From: an uncultured Poribacteria bacterium
GTDB taxonomy: Bacteria; Poribacteria; WGA-4E; PCPOR2b
Length of the DNA: 64,000 nt
Assembly (NCBI GenBank): GCA_958296125.1
Contig: OY282444.1
Location: forward strand, 682,001-746,000
Direction: 5' to 3'
Position 1 is the stretch's first letter, and each line of letters starts with the position of its first letter. The position numbers and the translations under genes were made by a program. Positions 35,134-44,009 of this stretch are shown piece by piece. The notes under the pieces were generated by a model. That model ran no database searches, was not told the DNA's origin, and saw only the letters and a list, made by a program, of their open reading frames with translations.

Positions 35134-36860
35134 TCTTCTATTGGCCGGCGGTCGACGAGGGCGAAGCGTTTTATCGGACGATCCAATTTCTGGGCATCTT
35201 CAGAGAGCCGTTGCACAATCAGGCCCATCAGTGTTGTGCCACCCGTCATGTTGGCCACGACCTTGTCGGAATTTAACAGATAGCGATGGGCATGTTCCGC
35301 TGCTGCATCGATCTCATCAAAACCGCCGAACGGATCTGTCAATTCGATCTGTTTAATAGGACCTTCAAAGTCCGCACGTTTGGCAGCTTCAGTAATACTA
35401 CCTGCTGATGTGGCTGAACAAATCACCAGACAGGTATCAGGTCGGGCGACCTTTAATGCTGAGAACAACACGCCTGGCTTCGTCCCTTGCGGTGAAAGCA
35501 GAAGCCGACCACCATTACCGCCCAGCGGTGGCAGGTCAATCCTACCTTTTTTCAGTTCATTCCAAAAACCTCGAACATCTTCAAGAGAATTGGGAGGTTC
35601 TTCAAGCAGATCTTCACGCATTGCATGATGGTGGAGTGCATTGCGTAACTCATTCGTCAGTTGATTCCAGAAGGTGCCGAATTCCTTCTGCTCATCTGTA
35701 ATAGTGGATCTGAACGCCGGATCTCTGACAAAGGCTCCGATAGCCCCAAGGCGATGCTCATACGACTGCCGTAGTTTGTAAGTTAGCCAAGCTCCAGTTT
35801 TCTCGTAGGACTGGCCTGAGTTCCAAATTGCCCAAGAAATTACCCACTCACGCATCAAGCCCACTGCTAGTGAAAGTTGGTCGCGACCCAAGTACAAATC
35901 AATCATATAAGCCTGCCGCTTCAACTCATTTTCATCTAAAGGGATTTTGCGTTTCCAGTTCTTCCCTCCGCTTGGAGGCGTTGCAAAAGCCGATTTTTCT
36001 GCTGCGCTGACGATAGCCTCAACGAGTTCGGCAATCAGGGGCGGGAGTCCGGCAAAATTTATAGTGGGAAGTTGTTGAATTGGAGTAATGAGTGCCTTAC
36101 TGGCTTTTTCTAATTCTAGCGGCAAGGCGGACTCGTAAGCAAATGCATACTTTTTGAGCCAATCGACCGAGCTTTTGGCTTGTTTGGCTTGCTCGTTACG
36201 CTGCGTCCCCGCTTTCTGGTTACCGGACTTGAACAGCTTGCTCTTTTTCTGCATTAGTACATCTGCCAATGGCTGAAGGAGGTCCGCCATAGGCTTTGTT
36301 GTCCCCTGATCTCGAAACATCCGCACCGCGTGGAACCACTCCGGCAATTCAAGTAATGGCTGCAGGTCAATGATGGGTTTAGGCGTGTTTGGTGGAGATC
36401 CTTCTATCATGCCGTAATAGGCACCGCGAATCTTGACACCGCGAAGCGATTTAAGGTAGAGCACTAAAGCATAGAAGATAAATGGAAAATGTCGTAGCCC
36501 TTGCGTGACATCAAGCGTGAGTTCCGCGCCTTCTGGAATGCGTTCGGCAACAGATTCAAGAATCTGACCGATTTCTTCACGGCTGCTTCCGTTGGGGATA
36601 TCAACCCTTTCAGGGTCAAAGCCGAGGATTTGGAAAATTCCTGCCTGAAAGGTTTTCCACGTCGTATTCTTGGCCTCTTGCGTGATCACAGCGACAACGC
36701 TGTTAGGCAGCTGCTCAGGTTTTAGAAGTTGCACCAAAGCTAATGGGGTAAGTTCCGCTTCGGCCGGTTGCCCATCCAACTCGTATTCCGTTTTTCGGGC
36801 CTGCGTCCCCAAACTTGTCAATAGAATATGATCCGATGGCTGGTAGATCGTCGTCTCCAT
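35079..36860 (-). CDS. CARF-HEPN-CARF protein, type III CRISPR ancillary RNase
   Basis: 593 residues from ATG 36860 (GGAG upstream; an upstream TTG at 36875 is less likely). Residues about 8-160 are a CARF domain of the TM1812/Csx1 kind (ILLTSLGTQARKTEYELDGQ, then LTLDVTQGLRHFPFIFYAL and YYGMIEG). Residues about 300-440 are helical and contain RNALHHHAM near 404, an Rx4H motif of HEPN RNases. Residues about 447-593 look like a second CARF domain: LLLSPQGTKPGVLFSALKVA, then CLVICSATSAGS, and NMTGGTTLMGLIVQRL near 537. Two sensor domains around one HEPN is unusual; ordinary Csx1/Csm6 has one. It should cut RNA non-specifically when Cas10 makes cyclic oligoadenylate. It lies 277 bases upstream of cmr1, within a direct repeat pair. 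Confidence 0.85.
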   Translation of the reverse strand: METTIYQPSDHILLTSLGTQARKTEYELDGQPAEAELTPLALVQLLKPEQLPNSVVAVITQEAKNTTWKTFQAGIFQILGFDPERVDIPNGSSREEIGQILESVAERIPEGAELTLDVTQGLRHFPFIFYALVLYLKSLRGVKIRGAYYGMIEGSPPNTPKPIIDLQPLLELPEWFHAVRMFRDQGTTKPMADLLQPLADVLMQKKSKLFKSGNQKAGTQRNEQAKQAKSSVDWLKKYAFAYESALPLELEKASKALITPIQQLPTINFAGLPPLIAELVEAIVSAAEKSAFATPPSGGKNWKRKIPLDENELKRQAYMIDLYLGRDQLSLAVGLMREWVISWAIWNSGQSYEKTGAWLTYKLRQSYEHRLGAIGAFVRDPAFRSTITDEQKEFGTFWNQLTNELRNALHHHAMREDLLEEPPNSLEDVRGFWNELKKGRIDLPPLGGNGGRLLLSPQGTKPGVLFSALKVARPDTCLVICSATSAGSITEAAKRADFEGPIKQIELTDPFGGFDEIDAAAEHAHRYLLNSDKVVANMTGGTTLMGLIVQRLSEDAQKLDRPIKRFALVDRRPIEEQDSDPFVESDCHWLDRS

Positions 36861-36957
36861 AGGAATTGGCTCCAATTTCTGTTTGTAAGCTTAAACTGAA
36901 TAGTCCTGTGCCTGTGATTGAGATACAGTTCCTACGTCATCCCGTAACTTTGTCTGC

Positions 36958-37096
36958 TAGGACTTATGCACTTCAGATTACAGTAGCTCAATTTAGGGAG
37001 CGTCCGTGCCTCCGTTCCGCCTGGTCTCGGAACGGACCCGATCTCATCGAGAGGTTGCCCCTACGAGACTTTGAACGTTCAACTACGTAAGTCCTA
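36958..37096. mobile_element. 139-base MITE with inverted ends and 5-base target duplication
   Basis: The left end is TAGGACTTATG and the right end reads CGTAAGTCCTA, its reverse complement with one change. TCTGC occurs directly on both sides (36953-36957 and 37097-37101), as expected for a target-site duplication. It encodes nothing and must have been moved by a transposase elsewhere. It separates the CARF-HEPN-CARF promoter region from the outer direct repeat. Confidence 0.75.
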
Positions 37097-37098
37097 TC

Positions 37099-37282
37099 TG
37101 CATCCCCTGAACACTCTTCGATGGCTGACAAATAGAGTGTAACACAACATCACTTTAATGTCAAATGCCAACGTTTTTTCGCGCTGCTGGACGGGCAATA
37201 AATTGCCATACTACAAGCCAGAGCGTTTCAGCTTCAATTAAGTCTGTGAGAATCTCCCTGCACAAACGGATTACTGTCCTGC
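37099..37282. repeat. Direct repeat, copy 2, with a vestigial CARF gene 3' end
   Basis: This is the second copy of 34948-35133. Read on the minus strand, 37282-37234 encodes QDSNPFVQGDSHRLN and a stop, matching the end of the intact protein (QDSDPFVESDCHWLDRS). Upstream of it the match stops and a TAA appears in frame, so only the last codons of a former paralogue remain. The 3' flank is better conserved than the codons. Confidence 0.75.
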
Positions 37283-37670
37283 CCATAGGGAACGGAAACA
37301 ACTTAGAACCGTGCGAATACGGCAGTGTGGGGCCTTCAAATCGGGCAGGCAATAGGGTCATTTAATTCTCACATATTATTGTCTGAATCACGGATAAACA
37401 CGGATTGATGGATGATACGGATAAAAGACGGTCTCGACAGCTGACATAAGAAGGCGCAATAAATGCTCACTTACAAACAGCGGGGCAAGATGCCCCGCCT
37501 ACCGGGTGTGGGGATAGAACGTGCGGCTACAAACAGCGGAGCATGAGCCAAAACCGAAAACTAAATAGCCCTAGGCGAGCAAGAAAACAGCGTTGATATA
37601 TCGATCACGATGTGATACAATTTGTAAAAATGTTCAGCTTGCTTATTATACCAAGGGGGTTTAGATAAAA
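37283..37670. other. Intergenic region with a REP-like hairpin
   Basis: No gene is seen. At 37480-37498 gcggggca, loop aga, tgccccgc forms a perfect 8-bp hairpin followed by ctacc, the same design as 7682-7701, 49686-49720 and 60025-60045. Near 37390-37430 short repeats of acacggat / atacggat occur. The propeller gene at 37671 has no strong ribosome site. Confidence 0.5.
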
Positions 37671-38969
37671 ATGGAAGATAGAGCTTGCGCCTTGCTGAGA
37701 CGGTTCGCCACGGTGTTGTTTGGTACTTGGTATTTAGTTGGTAGCGTGTTGAGTGCTAAAGCGGAGTGGCCCCAATGGCGTGGACCTAATCGCGATGGAG
37801 TTTCCAATGAAGTGGGGCTCCTCAAGGTGTGGCCCGCGAACGGTCCCAAAGTGCTTTGGAAGGTTCCAATCGGAGAGGGATTTTCTGGCATCTCCGTTTC
37901 TCAGGAACGGGTTTACACCATGTTCTCCAAAGGAGACGACGAGTTTGTCGTCTGCCTTGATGCCACAGATGGGGGAGAAATTTGGCGTTTCCGATCGGAT
38001 AAAAATTACCACGAGGGTCAGGGCGGCAATGGGCCACGTGCGACACCGACGATTGACGGGGATCTCCTCTTTACAATCAGTGCCCACGGCAAATTGTATG
38101 CCCTGAACGCTGGGAATGGGCATACAATTTGGTCGCATGACCTACAGCAAAAGTTCGGCAGCAAAATGCCGAGATGGGGGTTCAGCACATCGCCGCTGGT
38201 TGATGGGGAGTTGCTTCTGGTCGAAGTCGGTGGGAAAGGTGAAAAATCTATCGTTGCTTTTCATACAAACACCGGTGATGTGATATGGAGTTCTCATAAA
38301 GACAAACTTGGATACTCATCGCCTATCGCCATTACGGTCAAGGGGGTTCGACAAATCATCTGTTTTACAGGGACTCAGCTGGTTTCCGTCTCTCCAACCG
38401 ATGGAACAATCTACTGGAAATACCCGTGGAAGACCGGCTATGATGTCAACGCCGCCACGCCGATCTTTATTCCACCGGATAAAGTCTTCATATCCTCCGG
38501 GTATGGCAAGGGTGCCGCCATGCTAGGGATGAGAGTTTTTGTTTCGCCCGATGATGAGCGCACCGCAAGGGTACAAATCAGGGAAAACCAAAGTAAAATC
38601 AGGGTTGAAGAAATCTGGAAGAGTCGCAAACTAAAGAACCATTTTGCCTCTTCAGTTCTTCACGGAAATCATCTGTATGGCTTCGACAATTCCATCTTGA
38701 AGTGCATTGAGGCAAACACCGGCGAGGAACAGTGGAAGACCCGTGGATTTGGAAAGGGTACGGTGATGCTCGCTGATGGCTACTTGATTATTCTCAGCGA
38801 CCGTGGCAAGTTGGGGCTAGCTAAGGCAACGCCTTCGGGATATACAGAAAAAGCGAGTGCGAAAGTGCTGAGTGGACTCTGCTGGACTGTGCCGACGCTT
38901 GCGAATGGTAAACTTTACGTGCGAAACGAGAAAGAAATGGTCTGTTTAGACATGACAGGGAAGCATTAA
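37671..38969 (+). CDS. Secreted PQQ-type beta-propeller protein
   Basis: 432 residues. A signal segment (TVLFGTWYLVGSVLSAKA) precedes EWPQWRGPNRDGVSNEVG, the standard entry motif. Blades: VVCLDATDGGEIWRFRSDK, LYALNAGNGHTIWSHDLQQ, IVAFHTNTGDVIWSSHKDK, LVSVSPTDGTIYWKYPW and LKCIEANTGEEQWKTRGFG. No enzymatic motif is recognised; a structural or binding role is likely. Its closest layout in the window is the N-terminal part of the 9598 protein. It stands alone between the CRISPR locus and the enolase-superfamily gene. Confidence 0.85.
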   Translation: MEDRACALLRRFATVLFGTWYLVGSVLSAKAEWPQWRGPNRDGVSNEVGLLKVWPANGPKVLWKVPIGEGFSGISVSQERVYTMFSKGDDEFVVCLDATDGGEIWRFRSDKNYHEGQGGNGPRATPTIDGDLLFTISAHGKLYALNAGNGHTIWSHDLQQKFGSKMPRWGFSTSPLVDGELLLVEVGGKGEKSIVAFHTNTGDVIWSSHKDKLGYSSPIAITVKGVRQIICFTGTQLVSVSPTDGTIYWKYPWKTGYDVNAATPIFIPPDKVFISSGYGKGAAMLGMRVFVSPDDERTARVQIRENQSKIRVEEIWKSRKLKNHFASSVLHGNHLYGFDNSILKCIEANTGEEQWKTRGFGKGTVMLADGYLIILSDRGKLGLAKATPSGYTEKASAKVLSGLCWTVPTLANGKLYVRNEKEMVCLDMTGKH

Positions 38970-39075
38970 GAAAAGCGAGGTTGATGCGGTGATGGCGATG
39001 CTTCTCCCCATATTTTGATCGCAATAAGTCTATATCTACTTATCCCCCTTTGGATTCTATTTGGGAGGACTTTTT

Positions 39076-40428
39076 ATGTCCAAAAGCACGGACATTCGGA
39101 TTCTGGATGTCAGTTGTGATTTTGAGGAATATCAATACCGTACCCCGCTCAAATTCGGTGGTGTCGCGATAGATAATTGTGGACTGCTGAATGTGCGTAT
39201 ACAGGTGCAGACACGCGATGGAAAAGAGGCAGTCGGTTTCGGGTCTATGACGCTCAGCAATGTGTGGGCGTTTCCACCGCGTTACGTCCCCTTTGACCAA
39301 AGTCTTGAGGCGATGAAGCGTCTCTCAGGACAGCTGGTTGAGGCCACACGCGAATGCGATCTGTGCGCTCACCCCGTAGATTTCTCCGAGGCACTTGAAC
39401 CTGAATTCCTGCGAATCGCAGCCGGTCTCTCTACGGAGATGCAGCTCGCCACACCAATTCCGAAGCTCTGCACGGTAGTTGCAGCAAGCCCCATTGATGC
39501 AGCCCTCCACGATGGATTCGGTAAGGCAAACGGTATCAACAGCTACGATGGGCTCAGTGAAGATTTCATGAGCCACGACCTCTCGCACTACCTTAATGAA
39601 AAATTCGCAGGTAAGTACCTTGACCAATACACCTTGCGAAAGCCGAAGCCAAAGATGCCGCTCTACCATCTGGTCGGCGCGCTTGACCCACTGACCGATG
39701 CTGATATTCCGAACCGTCTCAATGACGGACTGCCCGAAACGTTGCCGGAGTGGATTGTCGCAGATGGATTGACACATCTGAAAATTAAGCTGAATGGAGA
39801 TGACTTAGACTGGGATGTGCAGCGGGTGCTTTCGATTGAGAAAATCACCGCCGAAACACAGGCAGGACGGGGTGTGAGTGAATGGTATTACTCTGCGGAC
39901 TTCAATGAAACCTGCCAAGATGTCGAGTACCTGTTGGCGTTTCTGCACAAAATTCAGGAGGGTGAGGGACACGCCTTTGAACGGTTGGCTTACATCGAGC
40001 AGCCGACAAATCGAGATCTCAAGGCACACCCCGATAACAAAATGCACCGAGCAGCAGAGATTAAACCGGTCGTCATCGACGAGGCACTGACCGACTTTGA
40101 AACTTTTCAACTCGCACGAGAACAGGGCTATTCTGGTGTCGCACTCAAGGCGTGTAAGGGACAATCTCAAGCGTTGCTTATGGGGGCTGCGGCGATTGAA
40201 TACGATATGTTCTTGGCGGTACAGGATCTGACCTGCCCGGGGGCATCATTCCTGCATTCTGCAGGACTGGCTGCGCGGGTACCACGAGTCACCGCAATTG
40301 AGGGGAACTCTCGCCAATACTGTCCTGTGGCAAACGAGGTGTGGAAGGACAGATTTCCCTCAATTTTTAATATTACTGACGGAACGGTGGGCACTCATGT
40401 TCTGACAGGCAATGGGCTAGGACATTAG
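39076..40428 (+). CDS. Enolase-superfamily protein (mandelate racemase/muconate lactonising type)
   Basis: 450 residues from ATG 39076 with GGGAGGA upstream. The C-terminal barrel shows the expected catalytic set: THLKIKLNGDD (KxK, near 235), SADFNE, YIEQPTNR, VVIDEALTDF and GVALKACKGQSQALL (Lys on the last strands). An N-terminal capping domain is present. Such enzymes abstract a proton next to a carboxylate in acid sugars or dipeptides; the substrate cannot be told. Near the middle a long loop (residues about 100-190) is larger than usual. Confidence 0.85.
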   Translation: MSKSTDIRILDVSCDFEEYQYRTPLKFGGVAIDNCGLLNVRIQVQTRDGKEAVGFGSMTLSNVWAFPPRYVPFDQSLEAMKRLSGQLVEATRECDLCAHPVDFSEALEPEFLRIAAGLSTEMQLATPIPKLCTVVAASPIDAALHDGFGKANGINSYDGLSEDFMSHDLSHYLNEKFAGKYLDQYTLRKPKPKMPLYHLVGALDPLTDADIPNRLNDGLPETLPEWIVADGLTHLKIKLNGDDLDWDVQRVLSIEKITAETQAGRGVSEWYYSADFNETCQDVEYLLAFLHKIQEGEGHAFERLAYIEQPTNRDLKAHPDNKMHRAAEIKPVVIDEALTDFETFQLAREQGYSGVALKACKGQSQALLMGAAAIEYDMFLAVQDLTCPGASFLHSAGLAARVPRVTAIEGNSRQYCPVANEVWKDRFPSIFNITDGTVGTHVLTGNGLGH

Positions 40429-40466
40429 CGGAAGCGAGTTGATTGGCAAAATTGAAAGTAGACGCG

Positions 40467-40706
40467 ATGAAAACACCGACGGTCATAGACCTGTTTTGCG
40501 GCTGTGGAGGTATGTCCTGGGGATTGTATCAGGCAGGTTTCAAGATTCTCGCTGGAATTGATAATTGGAATCGGGCCCTACAGACTTTTCGGCATAATCA
40601 CCCGGAGACCAGCACTGTTGAAGCCATATCGGAACTCTCCAATTCTTGCTGGATTTCCTCGTCATCATATTCGGCAATAGGAATACCCTGCTGGCTTAAA
40701 AGCTGA
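40467..40706 (+). pseudogene. N-terminal fragment of a C5-cytosine methyltransferase
   Basis: From ATG 40467, TVIDLFCGCGGMSWGLYQAG is motif I of Dcm-type methyltransferases, and GIDNWNRALQTFRHNHPET follows as motif II. The match ends near 40610; the remaining codons come from the opposite-strand antitoxin-like fragment. The Pro-Cys catalytic loop and target-recognition domain are missing, so the protein is not active. Confidence 0.75.
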
Positions 40707-40790
40707 ATAAAATCCCACAAGTGCATCTCTGTCAACTTTGCAGCTTGTCCTAAAGAAAGAACATTACAGTGAGGTTCTCTCCATAGTAGC
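40598..40790 (-). pseudogene. C-terminal fragment of a UPF0175 antitoxin-like gene
   Basis: The minus frame ending at 40598 reads LSLGQAAKLTEMHLWDFIQL then SQQGIPIAEYDDEEIQQELE, the helix-turn-helix and acidic end of UPF0175 proteins, which pair with PIN-type toxins. No start codon or N-terminal half is seen in the same frame. It abuts the truncated methyltransferase head to head. Confidence 0.65.
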
Positions 40791-40844
40791 CTGCAACTTT
40801 TCGCTCTTCGGGGCGGTGGTCATCAATAACAGTATCAAAAACCA

Positions 40845-41618
40845 TCAATCCGTTTTATTTCCCTGTTTTATAAATGAGCTCAATAGATCCACCGGTATCG
40901 GGAAAACCAGTGTTGAGTTTTTCTCGGCTGCCACTTCAATGAGGGCTTGCAGGTAACGAAGTTGGATACCGATTGGATTTCTGCTCAAAGTTGTTGCGGC
41001 TTCCGTTAAGGCTTCGGAGGATTCCAACTCTCCTGTAGCGTGGGTAAATTTGGCACGGCGTTCCCGCTCTGCTTCCGCTTGTTTCGCCATCGCTCGCTGC
41101 ATTTCTGCGGGTAGGTCTACATGTTTAATCTCCATAGCGACGACGCTGATTCCCCACGTTTCGCTGTGCCTTCGGATAATCTCCTCCAACTCTTGATTCA
41201 GTTTTTCGCGTTCTGACAAGAGGTCATCAAGTTCTGCACTTCCGAGTACGCTTCGGAGCGTTGTTTGCGCCAGTTGGCTGATTGCAAACCCAAAATCTTC
41301 GACCTCAACGACCGCTCTTGCCGAGTCCACGATTCGGAAGGTTAAAACAGCGTTCACGCTCACAGAGACATTGTCCTTAGTAATTACATCCTGTGGTGTC
41401 ACATCCTGTACGACAGTCCGAAGACTCACGCGTTGCATCCGCTCAATCCAGAACGGTATGAGTAGCACCAACCCGGGGCCCCTCGCGCCGGTCAAACGCC
41501 CCAACCGAAATACAACCGCCCTCTCATATTCTCTGAGGATACGGACAGAAGTCATCATCGCTATAATGAGCACAACCATTGCGATTCCGATTTCGTTCAT
41601 AAAATTGATTTGTGGCAT
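40845..41618 (-). CDS. Slipin (stomatin/SPFH family membrane protein)
   Basis: 257 residues. An N-terminal membrane helix ([19 protein letters not shown]) is followed by the SPFH/band 7 domain: [59 protein letters not shown] and [19 protein letters not shown] charged coiled-coil helix ([18 protein letters not shown]) follows. Bacterial slipins form oligomeric rings in the membrane and are often paired with NfeD, which is not seen here. The start follows AGGAGAGG. Confidence 0.92.
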   Translation of the reverse strand: MPQINFMNEIGIAMVVLIIAMMTSVRILREYERAVVFRLGRLTGARGPGLVLLIPFWIERMQRVSLRTVVQDVTPQDVITKDNVSVSVNAVLTFRIVDSARAVVEVEDFGFAISQLAQTTLRSVLGSAELDDLLSEREKLNQELEEIIRRHSETWGISVVAMEIKHVDLPAEMQRAMAKQAEAERERRAKFTHATGELESSEALTEAATTLSRNPIGIQLRYLQALIEVAAEKNSTLVFPIPVDLLSSFIKQGNKTD

Positions 41619-41655
41619 TTACCTCTCCTTCTAAAATAACAATCCTAATTCAGTA

Positions 41656-42666
41656 TTATTCGTTAAGTTTTCTTGCATATATTGCCCATAGCACAAAGCA
41701 GGTGGTTTGTAAATTCGCCGTTGGCTGTTTTAGCTCAATAGGGGTGGCACTGACGAAACTTCCATCTTCCTGTTGCACCTCCCTCAAATACCTGAGCGCG
41801 ACCTTATCCGCATTCAAGGGATCTTCCCCAATAACCAACGCGAGAACCGCATAGGCAGTAATTTCCGGATCGCTCGGCGCACCTTTCCACTTACCAAATC
41901 CACCATCATCGTTTTGCATCCGTTTTAGCCACGCAAGTTGTTCATCGATATCATAAACAATTGACAATCCCTGCAACACCCACGCTGTGACAAGTACACT
42001 AGACCGTATCCCCGGTCCCATTGACCACCCCCCATCGAAATTGATACGATTCTCAAGCCAAGTAGCAGCTTTGGGAATAGGGGAAAACTTCTGATTAAAG
42101 CCAAGTTGCCCAAACCCTGCTAAAACAGCCGATGTATAGAGCGGGTTCCCGGGTTGGCGTACCCCACGTCCCCAACTTCCGCTTGCTTTCTGCACTTCCC
42201 GCAGCCATTGGAGTCCGTTAAACTGTTCATCCGGATTCGTTTCGGCTCGCTTTAGTGCAATGATAGCAAAAATGGTATGCGCGGTATTTTCGTTCCAACT
42301 TCCATCTGGCTTCTGATGTTTTATTAGATAGGTGACCCCTCGACGGATGACACTTGAACCGGATCCCCACCCTTTTAACATCAGTGCCTGCACTGCAATT
42401 GCGGTGATTTCAACATCACTTTCTCCACCCGGTATGAGAGGCCAACCGCCATCCACATTCTGATGTTTGAGGATATATGATGCAGCCAATTCGATGGTAT
42501 CATAAGTTGATTCTGCCGCCATCCCCGCTGTTGTGTGTAAACTCAATACAATCAGAAGTAAACGGGTCCATAACTTACAGAAAGCGTATTGGGAAATAGG
42601 AAAAGGGAGATTCGAGCGGGGAGAGCGGGAGAGTTGCCTCCACCTCTCCAAGTTTCTTGGTTTCAC
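41656..42666 (-). CDS. Secreted prenyltransferase/squalene-oxidase-repeat protein
   Basis: 336 residues starting at GTG 42666 after AAGGAGG. A long n-region precedes a signal helix (WTRLLLIVLSLHTTAGMAA). Repeats of the alpha6-alpha6 barrel type follow: ASYILKHQNVDGGWPLIPGG, VTYLIKHQKPDGSWNENTA, LEKGSWGRGV-like units, ENRINFDGGWSMGPGI and LKRMQNDDGGFGKW. The DXDD acid motif of squalene-hopene cyclases is not seen, so it is probably a binding or structural relative, not a cyclase. Its gene lies 37 bases upstream of slipin on the same strand. Confidence 0.8.
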   Translation of the reverse strand: MKPRNLERWRQLSRSPRSNLPFPISQYAFCKLWTRLLLIVLSLHTTAGMAAESTYDTIELAASYILKHQNVDGGWPLIPGGESDVEITAIAVQALMLKGWGSGSSVIRRGVTYLIKHQKPDGSWNENTAHTIFAIIALKRAETNPDEQFNGLQWLREVQKASGSWGRGVRQPGNPLYTSAVLAGFGQLGFNQKFSPIPKAATWLENRINFDGGWSMGPGIRSSVLVTAWVLQGLSIVYDIDEQLAWLKRMQNDDGGFGKWKGAPSDPEITAYAVLALVIGEDPLNADKVALRYLREVQQEDGSFVSATPIELKQPTANLQTTCFVLWAIYARKLNE

Positions 42667-42730
42667 TTTCTGCCTCCTTTTCGGGTAAGCACATACAAAT
42701 CGCCTAGCAATTTACCGAGTGCCCCTTCGC

Positions 42731-43858
42731 TTAATTCGCGTGCGGTTCAATAACAACCTTATAGACCCCCTCCTCACCAAGCATCTGGAGGCCTTCCTCT
42801 AGACGAGCAAGGGGAAGATGATGGGTAATTAAATCTTTTAGGGGAGCGCGGGTTCGTTCTAAAAAATCGAGGGCAGTTTGGAATTGGATCTGTGGATATG
42901 CCCACACACCGCAGATATCAAGATCTTTGTTGCAGATCTGGTGTGGACGCACATTAACCGAACCTGAATCGGTATAGTGTCCCACCTCAATCACTTTGCC
43001 GCCGCGGCGGACAAGATCAATCGCTTCAGCAAAGACACTCGGTAACCCGGCGCATTCGATCACGATGTCCGCCCCCGCTCCGCTTGTGAGATCTTGCACC
43101 TGCTCAAGGCGTTGTTCAGGGGAGGTTTCACCAACATTGATAACGACATCTGCCCCCATATTTTTCGCCATATCCAAACGACTGTCCACAATATCAGTAG
43201 CAATAATTGTTCCCGCACCGGTGCTACGGAGCACGGCAACCACGAGGAGTCCAATGGGGCCACAGCCAAGAACGGCAACACTGTTCCCGATGCCGTATCC
43301 CGCCCCGACTTGCGGCACGCCCGGCGCATGGGCACGCTCTACAGCACGGGTCGCGACAGCGACCGGCTCGGTCAGGACACGCAGCTCTTCGGGGATTCCT
43401 GCTGATACCTTAAACACCCAAGAGTTGCCGTGGATGTAGGTATACTCAGAAAACTCCCCGGTCAGGTGAGGTGGGGTTTCGCAGTTACTGAACCCGTAGA
43501 TTGTTCGGTTCGTGCATAAAGTCGGACGATGCGGAAAACGCAAACAATAGTAGCATTTCCCGCAGTTTTTTGAGCCGGGCACAACCGTCACCGGATCGCC
43601 GACTTTAATCGGTCCACCCATTACATTCATCACCTGATTTGCATCTTTGCCAATTTCAGCGACAGTGCCAACGACCTCGTGCCCCGGAATCACGGGGAAG
43701 TTCAGGTTTGTATGACCGAGATACATGTGTTTGTCGCTACCACAAATTCCGACTTGGTCTACCTGAAGAAGTAGCGCATCGTCGGCAGGGGTTGGTTTTT
43801 CAAATTCACGAATCTCGATTTGTCCCGGTGTCGGCATTACCGCAGCCTGTACTTGCAT
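42731..43858 (-). CDS. Zinc-dependent alcohol/polyol dehydrogenase (MDR)
   Basis: 375 residues. Catalytic zinc: VGICGSDKHMYLGHTNL and PVIPGHEVVGTV; structural zinc loop: GSKNCGKCYYCLRFPHRPTLC-type spacing near residue 95. NAD-binding motif AVLGCGPIGLLVVAVLRSTG. The layout is that of threonine, sorbitol or galactitol dehydrogenases. Substrate unknown. It is not in an obvious operon; the nearest upstream gene on the same strand ends 151 bases away. Confidence 0.9.
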   Translation of the reverse strand: MQVQAAVMPTPGQIEIREFEKPTPADDALLLQVDQVGICGSDKHMYLGHTNLNFPVIPGHEVVGTVAEIGKDANQVMNVMGGPIKVGDPVTVVPGSKNCGKCYYCLRFPHRPTLCTNRTIYGFSNCETPPHLTGEFSEYTYIHGNSWVFKVSAGIPEELRVLTEPVAVATRAVERAHAPGVPQVGAGYGIGNSVAVLGCGPIGLLVVAVLRSTGAGTIIATDIVDSRLDMAKNMGADVVINVGETSPEQRLEQVQDLTSGAGADIVIECAGLPSVFAEAIDLVRRGGKVIEVGHYTDSGSVNVRPHQICNKDLDICGVWAYPQIQFQTALDFLERTRAPLKDLITHHLPLARLEEGLQMLGEEGVYKVVIEPHAN

Positions 43859-44009
43859 TTGGGAAACTCCTTATGTCCATATCTGTATGTCCATATCTGT
43901 TGTATGTTTGCTTTCTTTAATCGGGGTTTAGAATCAGCCGCAATTACTCTTGGTATAGCATCAAAGGAAAATGATAGATAGGTCCCCTCATGATGATGGG
44001 AGTTTGACC

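Noticed and set aside
34948-37282. Two copies of a repeat beside cas genes as a possible minimal CRISPR array
   Set aside because: Copies are about 185 bases long, 2 kb apart and partly protein-coding, so they are not CRISPR repeats.
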